Assembly: GCF_018919145.1 (NCBI RefSeq)
Contig: NZ_JAHLQJ010000003.1
Location: 310,001 to 374,000, forward strand
From: Paenibacillus brevis
GTDB taxonomy: Bacteria; Bacillota; Bacilli; Paenibacillales; Paenibacillaceae
Length of the DNA stretch: 64,000 nucleotides
Reading direction: 5' to 3'
Positions 26,293 to 34,590 of this stretch are shown one piece after another; the stretch's first letter is position 1; each line of letters begins with the position of its first letter. The notes below the pieces were generated by a model. The model worked only from the letters and a program-made list of their open reading frames with translations, was not told the DNA's origin and did no database searches. The position numbers and the translations under genes were made by a program.

Positions 26293-26902
26293 AGAGGATT
26301 TGATGAATGCCTATAAGAATGAGGAGTAATCCGGAAATGACTGTTGCTCGGCTTCCTAACTTGTCGGCAGCATACTTCTCTCCCAGTCCGGCACAGAAGG
26401 CAAGCAGAAGATAACTGAAAACGCCGACGAATAGGGAAGTGAGCCAGATGTTCAGATGAGTGATGCCTGCATTGAATCCGCCGGCAAGCGCGTTCATTGC
26501 AAGTGCAAGGCCAAGCAGAACCGACTCTCCAAGGCTTAGCGTCTTTGAACTGTCTCTGTCGGCCTCCTCAGGGTTGCGGAGCAGCCGGGTTAATACGGAG
26601 GCATCCCGTTCTCTCATGGCCTGCTTCTTCTCGACATAGGGCTGCAGCAGTACCCAGACTCCTACGGAGACGATGACAATGGTTCCAATCCATTGGCCAA
26701 TCCAGGGATGGATCCATAGAGCAAGCCAATTTCCGAACATGCCTGACAGTAAAGTCGCAAGGAAAGAGATGACGGCGATCATCAGGTTGGAGAACCAGGG
26801 GATGTGTATTTTTCGAACGCCGTAAGCAATTCCGACTCCTGCATTATCCAGGTTAGAAGCCAATCCGATAATAATGGCAGCCAACAGGCTGAGCATATCC
26901 AT
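26291..26902 (-). CDS. ytaF: YtaF-type sporulation membrane protein (MntP-like)
   Basis: A 203-residue membrane protein with six helices in two related halves, each starting with a GLA-N-D/A-type motif (IGLASNLDNAGVG and LGLALAMNALAGG), the signature of MntP/YtaF proteins. In Bacilli YtaF is linked to sporulation; the related MntP exports manganese. The substrate of this branch is unproven. ATG 26902 has AAAGGAG at good distance; the longer frame adds an unsupported N-terminus. Confidence 0.8.
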   Translation of the reverse strand: MDMLSLLAAIIIGLASNLDNAGVGIAYGVRKIHIPWFSNLMIAVISFLATLLSGMFGNWLALWIHPWIGQWIGTIVIVSVGVWVLLQPYVEKKQAMRERDASVLTRLLRNPEEADRDSSKTLSLGESVLLGLALAMNALAGGFNAGITHLNIWLTSLFVGVFSYLLLAFCAGLGEKYAADKLGSRATVISGLLLILIGIHQIL

Positions 26903-26989
26903 GTATTTCGCTCCTTTGCAAGCTTGATGCCACAGCATATGCCCAGAAGCAGGAATTGGTTTCTTGTCGACGTTATCTGAATAGTGTAG

Positions 26990-26995
26990 TATAAT
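26990..26995 (+). promoter_or_regulatory. -10 element of the tatA promoter
   Basis: A perfect TATAAT 32 bp before the tatA start. No good -35 is seen at 17 bp. Confidence 0.35.
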
Positions 26996-27027
26996 TTTAA
27001 CAAAAATATGGCGAAGAGGTGACAAAG

Positions 27028-27228
27028 GTGCTTGAAAATTTGTTGCGACCTACTCATTTACTGTTACTGGTTATTGCCGCATTGCTTTTATTCGGACCGA
27101 GCAAGCTTCCGGAATTGGGACGAAGCTTTGGGACGATGCTTAAGGAATTCAAGAAGGGCGCTCGCGGAGATGACGATGAACAGAAGCCGCAGGAGGCTCA
27201 GCCCGTGCAAGAGACGAATAAATCTTGA
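27028..27228 (+). CDS. tatA: TatA-family Sec-independent translocase subunit
   Basis: A 66-residue TatA/TatE protein: one N-terminal helix (LLLLVIAALLLF), the hallmark FGPSKLPELGRSFG hinge, an amphipathic helix (GTMLKEFKKGAR) and an acidic/Gln tail. It forms the membrane-weakening pore of the twin-arginine pathway for folded proteins. No tatC is in the window. GTG 27028 follows GAGGTGA; GTG 27019 overlaps that site and is not usable. Confidence 0.92.
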   Translation: MLENLLRPTHLLLLVIAALLLFGPSKLPELGRSFGTMLKEFKKGARGDDDEQKPQEAQPVQETNKS

Positions 27229-27237
27229 CCGAAAATA

Positions 27238-27289
27238 AAAACAGGATGTCCCGAAGCAGTATCTTCTGCTGGTTGGGGACATCCTGTTT
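27238..27289. terminator. Bidirectional terminator between tatA and the TagO-like gene
   Basis: Stem AAACAGGATGTCCC / GGGGACATCCTGTTT with T runs on both sides, better on the leftward strand. It serves the two convergent genes. Confidence 0.85.
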
Positions 27290-27336
27290 CTATATAGCGT
27301 CATATTAAGAATACTGTCATATAAGATCCAATTTAA

Positions 27337-28275
27337 TCATCCTTGCAGTAATAGAAGAATGATTGAAGAGAGACCCAGACAGGTGCTGATCAGATAAAGG
27401 AACATGACAGCCTGCTTGCCATTTAAACCTGCCCGAAGCAGGCGATAGTGTACCTGGCTGGCATCAGCTTCATAGATCGCCTTCCCTTGCAGGAAGCGCC
27501 GGATTACGACAAATAAATTATCAAAAATCGGAACCCCGAGTGCAAGTACAGGGATAAACAACGATAAGACAGTGGCTTGCTTGAATGCGCCGTCCAGAGC
27601 AATTACGGCAAGGATAAAGCCCAGGAAGGTTGCTCCGGCATCGCCCATGAATATTTTCGCAGGCGGCTTGTTATAACGCAGATAGGCAAGAGCCGCACCG
27701 ATTAGTGTAATAGACAGCATTGCAGATGTCGTTTGTCCCTTGGTTAAGGCGACTATAAATAAGGTAGCAGCCGAGATCGCCGACAGGCCTCCGGCAAGAC
27801 CGTCCAGGCCGTCCGAGAAATTAATGACCGTAGTTACTCCGAAGATCCAGAGAATAGTCAGTATAAACTGCAACCAGATCGGGAGCAGGACATAGTCTCC
27901 GCTAAATGGATTTACGAAGCCCGTAAAAGAAATCCCCGAGAAGAATACGAGTACCGCAGCCGAGACTTGAACGGCAAACTTCGGAAGGGCGGGAAAGTCT
28001 TTGCCTTTGGTCTTGTACCAGTCATCCACAGTCCCAATGGCGAGCAATAGAACTCCCCCTAAGAATAAAGCTCCGGTCTCCATGGAGAAGTCTCTTGTCA
28101 ACAGCAAATAGGAAGCAAAGAAACCGATAAAGATGGCGTAACTCGCAGTCAGCGGGATCGGCTTGCGATGCAGCTTGCGCTCAACATCCTCACGAGGCTT
28201 ATCTACGAAGTCCAGACGGAAGGCAAGTTTGCCAAGGGGCGGGATAAGAAAGTACACAATCAGGAACGATAGCAA
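27337..28275 (-). CDS. TagO/WecA-type polyprenyl-phosphate HexNAc-1-P transferase
   Basis: A 312-residue membrane enzyme of the MraY/WecA family with about ten helices. It shows GTVDDWYKTKG, NFSDGLDGLAGG and FMGDAGATFLG, the Asp-rich cytoplasmic loops that bind Mg2+ and the UDP-sugar. It would put GlcNAc-1-P onto undecaprenyl phosphate to start teichoic acid or another wall polymer. The family is certain; MraY is excluded mainly by sequence style and lack of mur neighbours. The start is unclear: TTG 28275 is the first candidate with a weak site, and the frame stays open six codons upstream. Confidence 0.82.
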   Translation of the reverse strand: MLSFLIVYFLIPPLGKLAFRLDFVDKPREDVERKLHRKPIPLTASYAIFIGFFASYLLLTRDFSMETGALFLGGVLLLAIGTVDDWYKTKGKDFPALPKFAVQVSAAVLVFFSGISFTGFVNPFSGDYVLLPIWLQFILTILWIFGVTTVINFSDGLDGLAGGLSAISAATLFIVALTKGQTTSAMLSITLIGAALAYLRYNKPPAKIFMGDAGATFLGFILAVIALDGAFKQATVLSLFIPVLALGVPIFDNLFVVIRRFLQGKAIYEADASQVHYRLLRAGLNGKQAVMFLYLISTCLGLSSIILLLLQG

Positions 28276-28470
28276 GAATGAGTATAGGTATAAAATGATC
28301 AGTCACCACCACAAGCAAGTTTTTTAGTTAGCTCTATTATAAGAACATTTGGGAAAGTTGTCGAACATCCAACCTACGCGCAGGGGCATAACATCGATAA
28401 TCCGGCATATTTATGGTACATTATATAAGGTATTAAGGAACCACATGCTTTAGGGTACGGAGGGATATAC

Positions 28471-28848
28471 ATGCAGGATGACTATGCACGTAAGCTGGAA
28501 GACCAGAAAGGCCTGTTCAAACAGCTCGGAATTAAATTAAATGCATTGACGATTCATGAGAAAGACTTTGACGTGAAGATGAGAGGCTATGAAAAGGAAG
28601 AGGTTGACCGCTTTCTAGATGATGTGATCGTGGACTACGAGCGTTTTTACGATATCATTACTGATCTGCTGGATAAATATAAAGAAATTCAGCGCCGCCA
28701 AGCCTACTGGGAAGAAGAGAAGAAGGCGAATGCCATGCGTAAGCCTGCGCTCGACCCGACACAATCGGTGGACAGAAGAATCGTTGAAGACGGCATACGT
28801 CAACTGGAGCGTAGCTTGGAGCAGCTAAAAATTCAGATTCGAGATTAA
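28471..28848 (+). CDS. DivIVA/GpsB-family cell-division protein
   Basis: A 125-residue coiled-coil protein. A DivIVA-type N-domain (~30-70) contains [24 protein letters not shown], close to the membrane-binding and dimer motif of GpsB and DivIVA, followed by coiled coil and a short C-terminal helix like the GpsB hexamer part. The first ~28 residues extend beyond GpsB. It probably links the division machinery with wall synthesis, in line with the neighbouring wall-polymer gene. GpsB is more likely than DivIVA from its length. Confidence 0.78.
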   Translation: MQDDYARKLEDQKGLFKQLGIKLNALTIHEKDFDVKMRGYEKEEVDRFLDDVIVDYERFYDIITDLLDKYKEIQRRQAYWEEEKKANAMRKPALDPTQSVDRRIVEDGIRQLERSLEQLKIQIRD

Positions 28849-28854
28849 CAATTC

Positions 28855-28880
28855 TGCCGCAGTCTTGCGGCATTTTTTTA
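28855..28880 (+). terminator. Terminator after the DivIVA/GpsB gene
   Basis: TGCCGCA/TGCGGCA stem with a short loop and seven Ts, directly after the stop. Confidence 0.88.
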
Positions 28881-28982
28881 TACATTTGCGAGAATATGAA
28901 TAGGGGCTGCTCAACAGGAGCAGACTTCATTATTGAAGATCAGCGGACAACCCTTCTTCATAGGATGTTCATCTTTTAAAGA

Positions 28983-29011
28983 TTGCACTTTCAGAAACAA
29001 AGTGATAAGAT
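28983..29011 (+). promoter_or_regulatory. Sigma-A-type promoter of dps
   Basis: TTGCAC, 17 bp, TAAGAT, ~100 bp before the dps start. The Per-box-like palindrome lies just downstream, where a bound repressor would block transcription. Confidence 0.45.
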
Positions 29012-29022
29012 AAATACAGGAT

Positions 29023-29037
29023 TTAGAATTAGTCTAA
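29023..29037. promoter_or_regulatory. Per-box-like operator before dps
   Basis: TTAGAATTAGTCTAA is a 15-bp inverted repeat with 11 of 14 informative bases of the PerR box (TTATAAT-N-ATTATAA, from memory). PerR control of a Dps gene is expected in Bacilli. Confidence 0.5.
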
Positions 29038-29107
29038 ATTTAAAGAAATGATTCACATGCTCTAAGCGAGCTGTTGAAAATGAAAAAATAAATGGAGGAT
29101 ATTTATC

Positions 29108-29572
29108 ATGACAAATCAAAGCCTAACTCAAAATGAAGTAGCGTTGGAAAGACATCTGAATCTTCAGATTGCTAACTGGACGGTAATGTATACAAAGCTC
29201 CACAATTTCCATTGGTATGTAACAGGAGGAAGCTTCTTCACCCTTCATGAGAAGTTCGAAGAGCTCTATGATGAAGCGGCAGGCTACATCGATGAAATCG
29301 CTGAGCGTCTGCTCGCCATTGGCGGCAAGCCTGTAGCGACACTTCGCGACTCGCTTTCGATTGCGACTATTGCCGAAGCAGCAGGAGGAGAATCTCCGCA
29401 AGCGATGGTAAGTGCGGTCATCGACGATTTCAAGAAGCTTGCTAATGAACTGAAAGAAGGAATGAATGCTGCGGAGGAAGCTCAAGATGAAGCTTCCGGC
29501 GATCTTCTGCTCGGCATTCTGACTTCACTTGAGAAGCATAACTGGATGCTGAGTGCATACTTGGGCAAATAA
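29108..29572 (+). CDS. dps: Dps-family DNA-protecting mini-ferritin
   Basis: A 154-residue Dps protein. The intersubunit ferroxidase residues are visible in KLHNFHWYVTG, LHEKFEELYDE and YIDEIAERLLAIGG. Twelve subunits would form a shell that oxidises and stores iron with H2O2, protecting DNA in stress or stationary phase. GGAGG stands upstream of the ATG, and a Per-box-like site lies in the promoter region. Monocistronic, ended by a strong hairpin. Confidence 0.93.
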   Translation: MTNQSLTQNEVALERHLNLQIANWTVMYTKLHNFHWYVTGGSFFTLHEKFEELYDEAAGYIDEIAERLLAIGGKPVATLRDSLSIATIAEAAGGESPQAMVSAVIDDFKKLANELKEGMNAAEEAQDEASGDLLLGILTSLEKHNWMLSAYLGK

Positions 29573-29599
29573 TTATTCGGAACGATAGCCGCATATTCC

Positions 29600-29638
29600 A
29601 CGCCCCGCAATCGCCAGTACCATCTGCGGGGCGTTTCT
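29600..29638. terminator. Terminator between dps and the chemoreceptor gene
   Basis: ACGCCCCGCA/TGCGGGGCGT stem followed by TTTCTCT. It lies between the two convergent stops. Confidence 0.8.
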
Positions 29639-29644
29639 CTATGT

Positions 29645-31342
29645 TCAGGACAGTTTGAAGCGCTCGATCAGCGTATGAAGCTTCTCGGACAAGCTGGACA
29701 AGAAGGTTGCCGAAGTATCCACTTCCTGCATGGCTGCCAGCTGCTCTTGAGAGGCCGCAGAAATTGTCTGAGTCCCATCTACTGTAGCATTGGCGAAATG
29801 AACGAGCTGTTCCATAGACTGAACCAGGAGCTGGGCGTTCTGTGACAACTGGCGGACGGTTTGGCGGACCTCTTCTACTGCAGTTGCAGAGGATTGGTTG
29901 GATTGATAGATCACCTCGAACGAGCTTCCGGCCTTATCCACTAAATCGGTTCCGAGCTTCACTTCCTGGGTAGCTTCACTCATTGTTTCTGTAGTAGCTT
30001 CCATTTGCTGAATAATCAGGTTGATCAATTCACCGACCTGGTGCGAAGAGGATGCTGAACGTTCCGCGAGCTTGCGAACGGAGTTGGCAACGACCGCAAA
30101 GCCCTTGCCTTCTTCTCCGGCCCGTGCTGCTTCAATTGCAGCATTCAGGGCGAGCAGGTTCGTCTCTGCGGCGATTCCGGTGATGACATCGACAATGCTT
30201 TGGATTTCCTTGGAATGTCCGCTGAGCTTATCGATGCTGGAAGCCAGTGACGTAATCTTGTGATCGATTTTGTCCATCTGGGTGACACCAAGCTGCATGG
30301 AGGTAGCTCCCTCCTTGGAGGCTTGGGCAGATACGTTGGCTTCGTTGGAGACGCTGTCGACCTTGCCTACGATCTGTTCAATGAAATTGGACATCCCCTG
30401 AAGCGCTGACGAGCTTTTCTCCAAGCTCAGAAGCTGTGTCTCTGCGCCGTCCGCCAAATCTTGAATAATATGTACAGTCTGCTCTCCGGCTTGTCCGGTC
30501 TCTTCTGCACTCGCAGACAACTGCTCTGAGGAAGCAGCAACCTGCATCGAGGTTTCATTTACTTCTGAGATAAGCTGGCGAAGGCTAGAGGTCATATGGG
30601 CGAAATCTCTGGACAATTTACCGATTTCATCCTTGCTCGTCAGCGGAGGCTCGTTCAGAGACAGATCTCCTTCGGCAACCCGGTTGACGCTGCGCGACAG
30701 CTTCTCCAGCGGACGAACCATGCGGTGGATAAATATGTAGGTTACGATGATCGCCAGCAAAAACACTCCGGCGCCAATGGCAAATGGCAAGGTGACGATT
30801 TCCCAGGTTCGTTCCTGAATGATCGACGCGTCAAAGTTAATCACCATGAGGCCTACAATTTCCTTCGTATGATCATGATCCTGGTAGATCGGACCATATC
30901 CGCTGAGAAGATCGGCACCGTCGAAGGAGTAGATTTTGGTGTATACGGAATGCTTGGTGCTTTGAATGGTCTCACGATCTGCTTCATCAAAATAAAAAGC
31001 ATCCCCGGCTTGATAACCGCGCGATTTCAGATTCTGGTCAGCGGCCAGGATTGTCCCATCGAGCGACATGATGAATACTTCCTTGAACAGCGACTTATGA
31101 TCCACGGTCCAGTTGAGCTGGTCCTCCAGAGCTGCAAGTCCGCTGTTGTCTCCTTGGGCAAGGCTGGCAATGACGGCCGGATCGACGAGGCCGGTTGTAA
31201 TATTCGCACAACCGACAGTCTCGATACCGACAGATTCTTCTACTTGACGATAGGCCGTCTCGTAACTGAAAATGCCGATTAGTGCGCTGACTAATATTAG
31301 AACGGCAATGATTCCTGATGTTATTTTTTTAGCAAATCCCAT
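29645..31342 (-). CDS. Methyl-accepting chemotaxis protein
   Basis: A 565-residue receptor: an N-terminal helix (~8-28), an extracytoplasmic cache-like sensor (~30-185), a second helix (~190-210), HAMP (~210-265), and a long signalling coiled coil with the conserved hairpin tip ([20 protein letters not shown] region). Gln/Glu-rich segments would be methylated. It signals to CheA/CheW, which are not in the window. Ligand unknown. It is divergent from the SleB-like gene. Confidence 0.92.
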   Translation of the reverse strand: MGFAKKITSGIIAVLILVSALIGIFSYETAYRQVEESVGIETVGCANITTGLVDPAVIASLAQGDNSGLAALEDQLNWTVDHKSLFKEVFIMSLDGTILAADQNLKSRGYQAGDAFYFDEADRETIQSTKHSVYTKIYSFDGADLLSGYGPIYQDHDHTKEIVGLMVINFDASIIQERTWEIVTLPFAIGAGVFLLAIIVTYIFIHRMVRPLEKLSRSVNRVAEGDLSLNEPPLTSKDEIGKLSRDFAHMTSSLRQLISEVNETSMQVAASSEQLSASAEETGQAGEQTVHIIQDLADGAETQLLSLEKSSSALQGMSNFIEQIVGKVDSVSNEANVSAQASKEGATSMQLGVTQMDKIDHKITSLASSIDKLSGHSKEIQSIVDVITGIAAETNLLALNAAIEAARAGEEGKGFAVVANSVRKLAERSASSSHQVGELINLIIQQMEATTETMSEATQEVKLGTDLVDKAGSSFEVIYQSNQSSATAVEEVRQTVRQLSQNAQLLVQSMEQLVHFANATVDGTQTISAASQEQLAAMQEVDTSATFLSSLSEKLHTLIERFKLS

Positions 31343-31612
31343 GTGGACTATCCCCAGTCATATAAGATATGGTACTAAATGCTACATGCATCATTATATA
31401 TAGGATGTGATATGAGCAAAATGGACTATATTCAGGTTCTGTGTCGAAAAATCGAACAATGTTATCATATTCACGAACTTGACATGATGCGTAAGAAGAA
31501 TGTAAAACAGAATAGTTAACTTCCGGGGTAAAGTATTCAAAAGTTAATATTGCGGTTACATAAAAAAGAGAGATAGAAAGTTTTAGGATAGGTGTAGGAG
31601 GTCTAGTTTGAA

Positions 31613-32452
31613 ATGCAAATTTTTCGACAAAATTCTTATGTCGCTTTATTACTTGGTGTGATATTGGTAGGAGCAGGATCTATCTGTTTACTGGGAGAAG
31701 ATGAAGCTGTGCCAGAAAAGGCTTTGGAGTCCGGCTCGGTTCATATTTTAGTTCCTGCAAGTCTGCAAGCATCACCTGTCGGGGAACAAAGTTTATTAGT
31801 GGAGAGGCCTATACAAGGAGATAGTAGTGCAGAACACGCGCTATCCTTCATGCCCCATCTGATTACCCTTGAACTGAAAGGAATAACAGAGGAGATAGGG
31901 ATCAGTCATTGTGCCATGCTCGAGGAAATGAATAGGGAACGAATATTGCTGCAAAAAAATAATAACAAGTCCCTGCAGAATGGCGAAGAGATATCTCAGC
32001 CTGCAGGTCCCCCCGACAAATTATTCTTCACCCGAACCGAGCTGCTGAGTCCAGCTGAGCAGGAGGATGCTCAATGGAGCTACGCTCTGGTTGATGAAGA
32101 ACTGCTGCTGCTACAGAAAATCGTCATGGCAGAGGCAGAGGGCGAGCCGTACGAAGGCAAGATTGCGGTTACAAATGTAATTTTGAACCGGCTACGGTCA
32201 GCTAATTTCCCCGACACTATTAAAGAGGTAATCTATCAAAAGTCTCAATTCAGTCCGGTTCATAATGGCAGACTGAATAGAGTTACAGCGGATGAGGAGA
32301 CAATTGCTGCAGTTAATGAAGCGTTGAACGGTAGAAAGGAAGTTACCGATGATACCTATTATTTCCTGTCTTTGAAGCTGGCCAGCGATCTGACGATCGC
32401 TAAAACCAAGGATGAAGCAAAAGCCATCGGTAACCATACCTTCTATAAATAA
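31613..32452 (+). CDS. SleB/CwlJ-family cell-wall hydrolase
   Basis: A 279-residue protein with an N-terminal membrane anchor or signal (~8-28), a low-similarity spacer (~30-160), and a C-terminal hydrolase_2 domain (~165-279) with IVMAEAEGEPYEGKIAV, VILNRL, and a closing AIGNHTFYK block. SleB and CwlJ are lytic enzymes acting on spore cortex; this one could act in germination or vegetative wall turnover. The Glu of MAEAEGE is the likely catalytic residue. RBS AGGAGG. Its end overlaps the convergent glycosyltransferase by 10 bp. Confidence 0.85.
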   Translation: MQIFRQNSYVALLLGVILVGAGSICLLGEDEAVPEKALESGSVHILVPASLQASPVGEQSLLVERPIQGDSSAEHALSFMPHLITLELKGITEEIGISHCAMLEEMNRERILLQKNNNKSLQNGEEISQPAGPPDKLFFTRTELLSPAEQEDAQWSYALVDEELLLLQKIVMAEAEGEPYEGKIAVTNVILNRLRSANFPDTIKEVIYQKSQFSPVHNGRLNRVTADEETIAAVNEALNGRKEVTDDTYYFLSLKLASDLTIAKTKDEAKAIGNHTFYK

Positions 32453-33621
32453 GCCTGGCTCAGGCTCTGTTCCTGCGTCTTCGGCATTAGAATTCCTGCA
32501 ATTTGTCTGACGCAAAGATCCGGGCGATACGGGGAAGGCGACGTGTTGCGGGAGGTGAATTTGCAGATTTCCGCCAAGGGGCCGCCATCTTCATGACGCG
32601 CTCCAAAGCAGGCCTGAGCGAGCAACTGATCCAGCAGATCCGTAGAGGACAAAGTAAGACCATATCCCATTTTGACAAAGTATTCCTGGTTCTTGAGCTC
32701 TTGTCCCGGGATGGAGTCATAGAACAACATAGGTAATCTTTTAGCCATACTCTCGGTGCAGGTCATACCTCCCGCTTTGGTTACCAGCAGATCGGAGGCA
32801 TCCATCCATTTGCTAATTTCTGTGGTGAAGCCAAGCACCCGAATATGGGGATGCTGCAGCTCCGAAAGTCGATTCAGCCTTGCCGCCAATTTGTCATTGC
32901 TGCCGGTGCAGCAGATAAACTGGACATGCTCCCTCCAAGCGGAGATGGTCTTGATTAATGCCTCATTATACAGCAGCCCCCAGCCTCCCCCCATTACCAG
33001 TACCGTAGGCAGATCTGCCAATTCCAATTGACTCCGAACCAGATCCTTATCCTGCTTGGTCCAAAAATCGGGGTGCACAGGAATGCCTGTCACCTGAATG
33101 GCTTCATTACGTACTCCCCGCTGCATAAGCAGACTCCGGACTTCAGGGGTGGAGACAAAATAACAATCGGCACCGGGATGAATCCAGGAGGAGTGGGCAT
33201 CATAATCTGTAATTAAAGTGTACATCGGGATATCCATCCCGGACTCCTTCAAGCGTGAGACAATCGCGCATGGAATGGGGTGGGTACATATAATGAAGTC
33301 CGGCTTCAGTTCTTGGATGGTCCGGTAAGCCTGGCTGTAAAATAATTTATGTAGGGCTAATACAGAGAATCCGCCCAGCGGTTTCTCATATTGATTACGA
33401 TATAGCTTGCCGATCATTCCGGGGTTAGCAGAGATCGCAGTCCGATAAGCTGCATGAATCATCGGCGCGATCCTTGGGTTTAAGAAGGAACCCAGTTCAA
33501 GCACCTTTGCCTGAATGCGTGAATCCGTTATTTCCAGGCCGGCGGCAAGTGCATGAGCGGCCTGAGTATGTCCGCAGCCAAAACCTTCGGAGAGGATCAG
33601 CGCGGTTTGCTTCTTGAGCAT
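32443..33621 (-). CDS. MGDG-synthase/UgtP-type glycosyltransferase
   Basis: A ~392-residue GT28-type enzyme. The N-terminal MGDG_synth region has LILSEGFGCGHTQAA (acceptor side); the C-terminal domain has VMGGGWG and KAGGMTCTES, which bind the UDP-sugar. It would glycosylate diacylglycerol or a similar lipid to make membrane glycolipids or an anchor. Compared with UgtP it is of normal length. I chose ATG 33621 because AGGTGAT lies just before it; the frame opens six codons earlier. Confidence 0.82.
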   Translation of the reverse strand: MLKKQTALILSEGFGCGHTQAAHALAAGLEITDSRIQAKVLELGSFLNPRIAPMIHAAYRTAISANPGMIGKLYRNQYEKPLGGFSVLALHKLFYSQAYRTIQELKPDFIICTHPIPCAIVSRLKESGMDIPMYTLITDYDAHSSWIHPGADCYFVSTPEVRSLLMQRGVRNEAIQVTGIPVHPDFWTKQDKDLVRSQLELADLPTVLVMGGGWGLLYNEALIKTISAWREHVQFICCTGSNDKLAARLNRLSELQHPHIRVLGFTTEISKWMDASDLLVTKAGGMTCTESMAKRLPMLFYDSIPGQELKNQEYFVKMGYGLTLSSTDLLDQLLAQACFGARHEDGGPLAEICKFTSRNTSPSPYRPDLCVRQIAGILMPKTQEQSLSQAYL

Positions 33622-33845
33622 AGGTATCACCTGCATCATTCAAACTGGATTTGCGGAGTAAAGATTCACCCGCATTTCCAGTTTATTTTTTTGTTCAGAA
33701 ATGGTACAGAGGCTGCGGGCGGGTCACGGGCTGGACTAAAGTCGGGGATTAAGCAAAGCGTTAAGTACGAGTGAAAACTAAAATGAAACTTGCATGAAAT
33801 ACCACTTGCAAATGAGATATAGGCGTGTTAAAGTGATTTATGACC

Positions 33846-33874
33846 AAATGACCAAAATTGATTTTTAGTCATTT
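33846..33874. promoter_or_regulatory. Candidate operator upstream of the TetR gene
   Basis: AAATGAC (33846-33852) and GTCATTT (33868-33874) form an inverted repeat 32 bp before the ATG. The placing fits autoregulation by the TetR protein. No matching site is seen before the YhgE-like gene. Confidence 0.45.
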
Positions 33875-33905
33875 CATGTTCTATCTTAGTAAGGAGGTGC
33901 CGATC

Positions 33906-34493
33906 ATGGCTGTAGTAGATCGAAGGAGATTGGTCGTTGAAGCTGCTGAGAAATCGTTCGCTTTATTCGGATATAAAGCGACGACGATGGACCAGGTGGC
34001 CAAAATCGCAAATGTCGCCAAAGGGACGATCTACACTTTTTTTACGAACAAAGAAGAGCTGTTCGATGAGATTCTTCGCTCCGTCATTCTGGATATGCGG
34101 CGGATCGCAGAGGAAGAGTTGCGGGATGACCGAACTTTCTTCGATAACCTGTATCATACGGTCGATAAATTGCTGGAATATCGGGCTCAGCATAATCTGC
34201 TGATCAAGTTGTTCCAGGAGGTCCGCGATTTCGGGACACCGAAGGCGCGTGAAGGTCTGGAGACGATAGAGCATGCTATTCTGGATTATCTCGAGAAGCA
34301 GGTGACGCGGGCGATGCAGCGCAACGAAGTATCGGGGCTTGATCCCAAGGTGGTATCCTTTGTCCTGATGAAGCTGTATATTGCTCTCACTTCCGATTGG
34401 AACAAAATCCATGAGCCGCTAAGCAAGGAGCAGATTAAAGAATTCGTTCAGCGATTCGTCGCAGGCGGCTTATCTCCGGAAAGGTCATTGTGA
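33906..34493 (+). CDS. TetR/AcrR-family regulator
   Basis: A 195-residue TetR-family repressor with an N-terminal helix-turn-helix (TTMDQVAKIANVAKGTIYTFF) and a helical ligand/dimer domain. AAGGAGG stands directly before ATG 33906; a longer frame from 33858 is not supported. It lies 97 bp before the YhgE/Pip-like gene in the same direction and most likely controls it and itself. Confidence 0.92.
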   Translation: MAVVDRRRLVVEAAEKSFALFGYKATTMDQVAKIANVAKGTIYTFFTNKEELFDEILRSVILDMRRIAEEELRDDRTFFDNLYHTVDKLLEYRAQHNLLIKLFQEVRDFGTPKAREGLETIEHAILDYLEKQVTRAMQRNEVSGLDPKVVSFVLMKLYIALTSDWNKIHEPLSKEQIKEFVQRFVAGGLSPERSL

Positions 34494-34590
34494 GAATACT
34501 TATTTCACCACCCTGCCCCGGATTACAATCATTAGTTCGACTTATATAGTTACAAATTAGAGAGAGCAATACTAAGGAGAGAAGATCAAC

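Noticed and set aside
28359..28365. Single Spo0A-like box between the TagO-like and DivIVA-like genes, and another at 31442-31448.
   Set aside because: Lone 7-bp matches are expected by chance several times in 64 kb; only the phased pair at 11279-11305 is kept.
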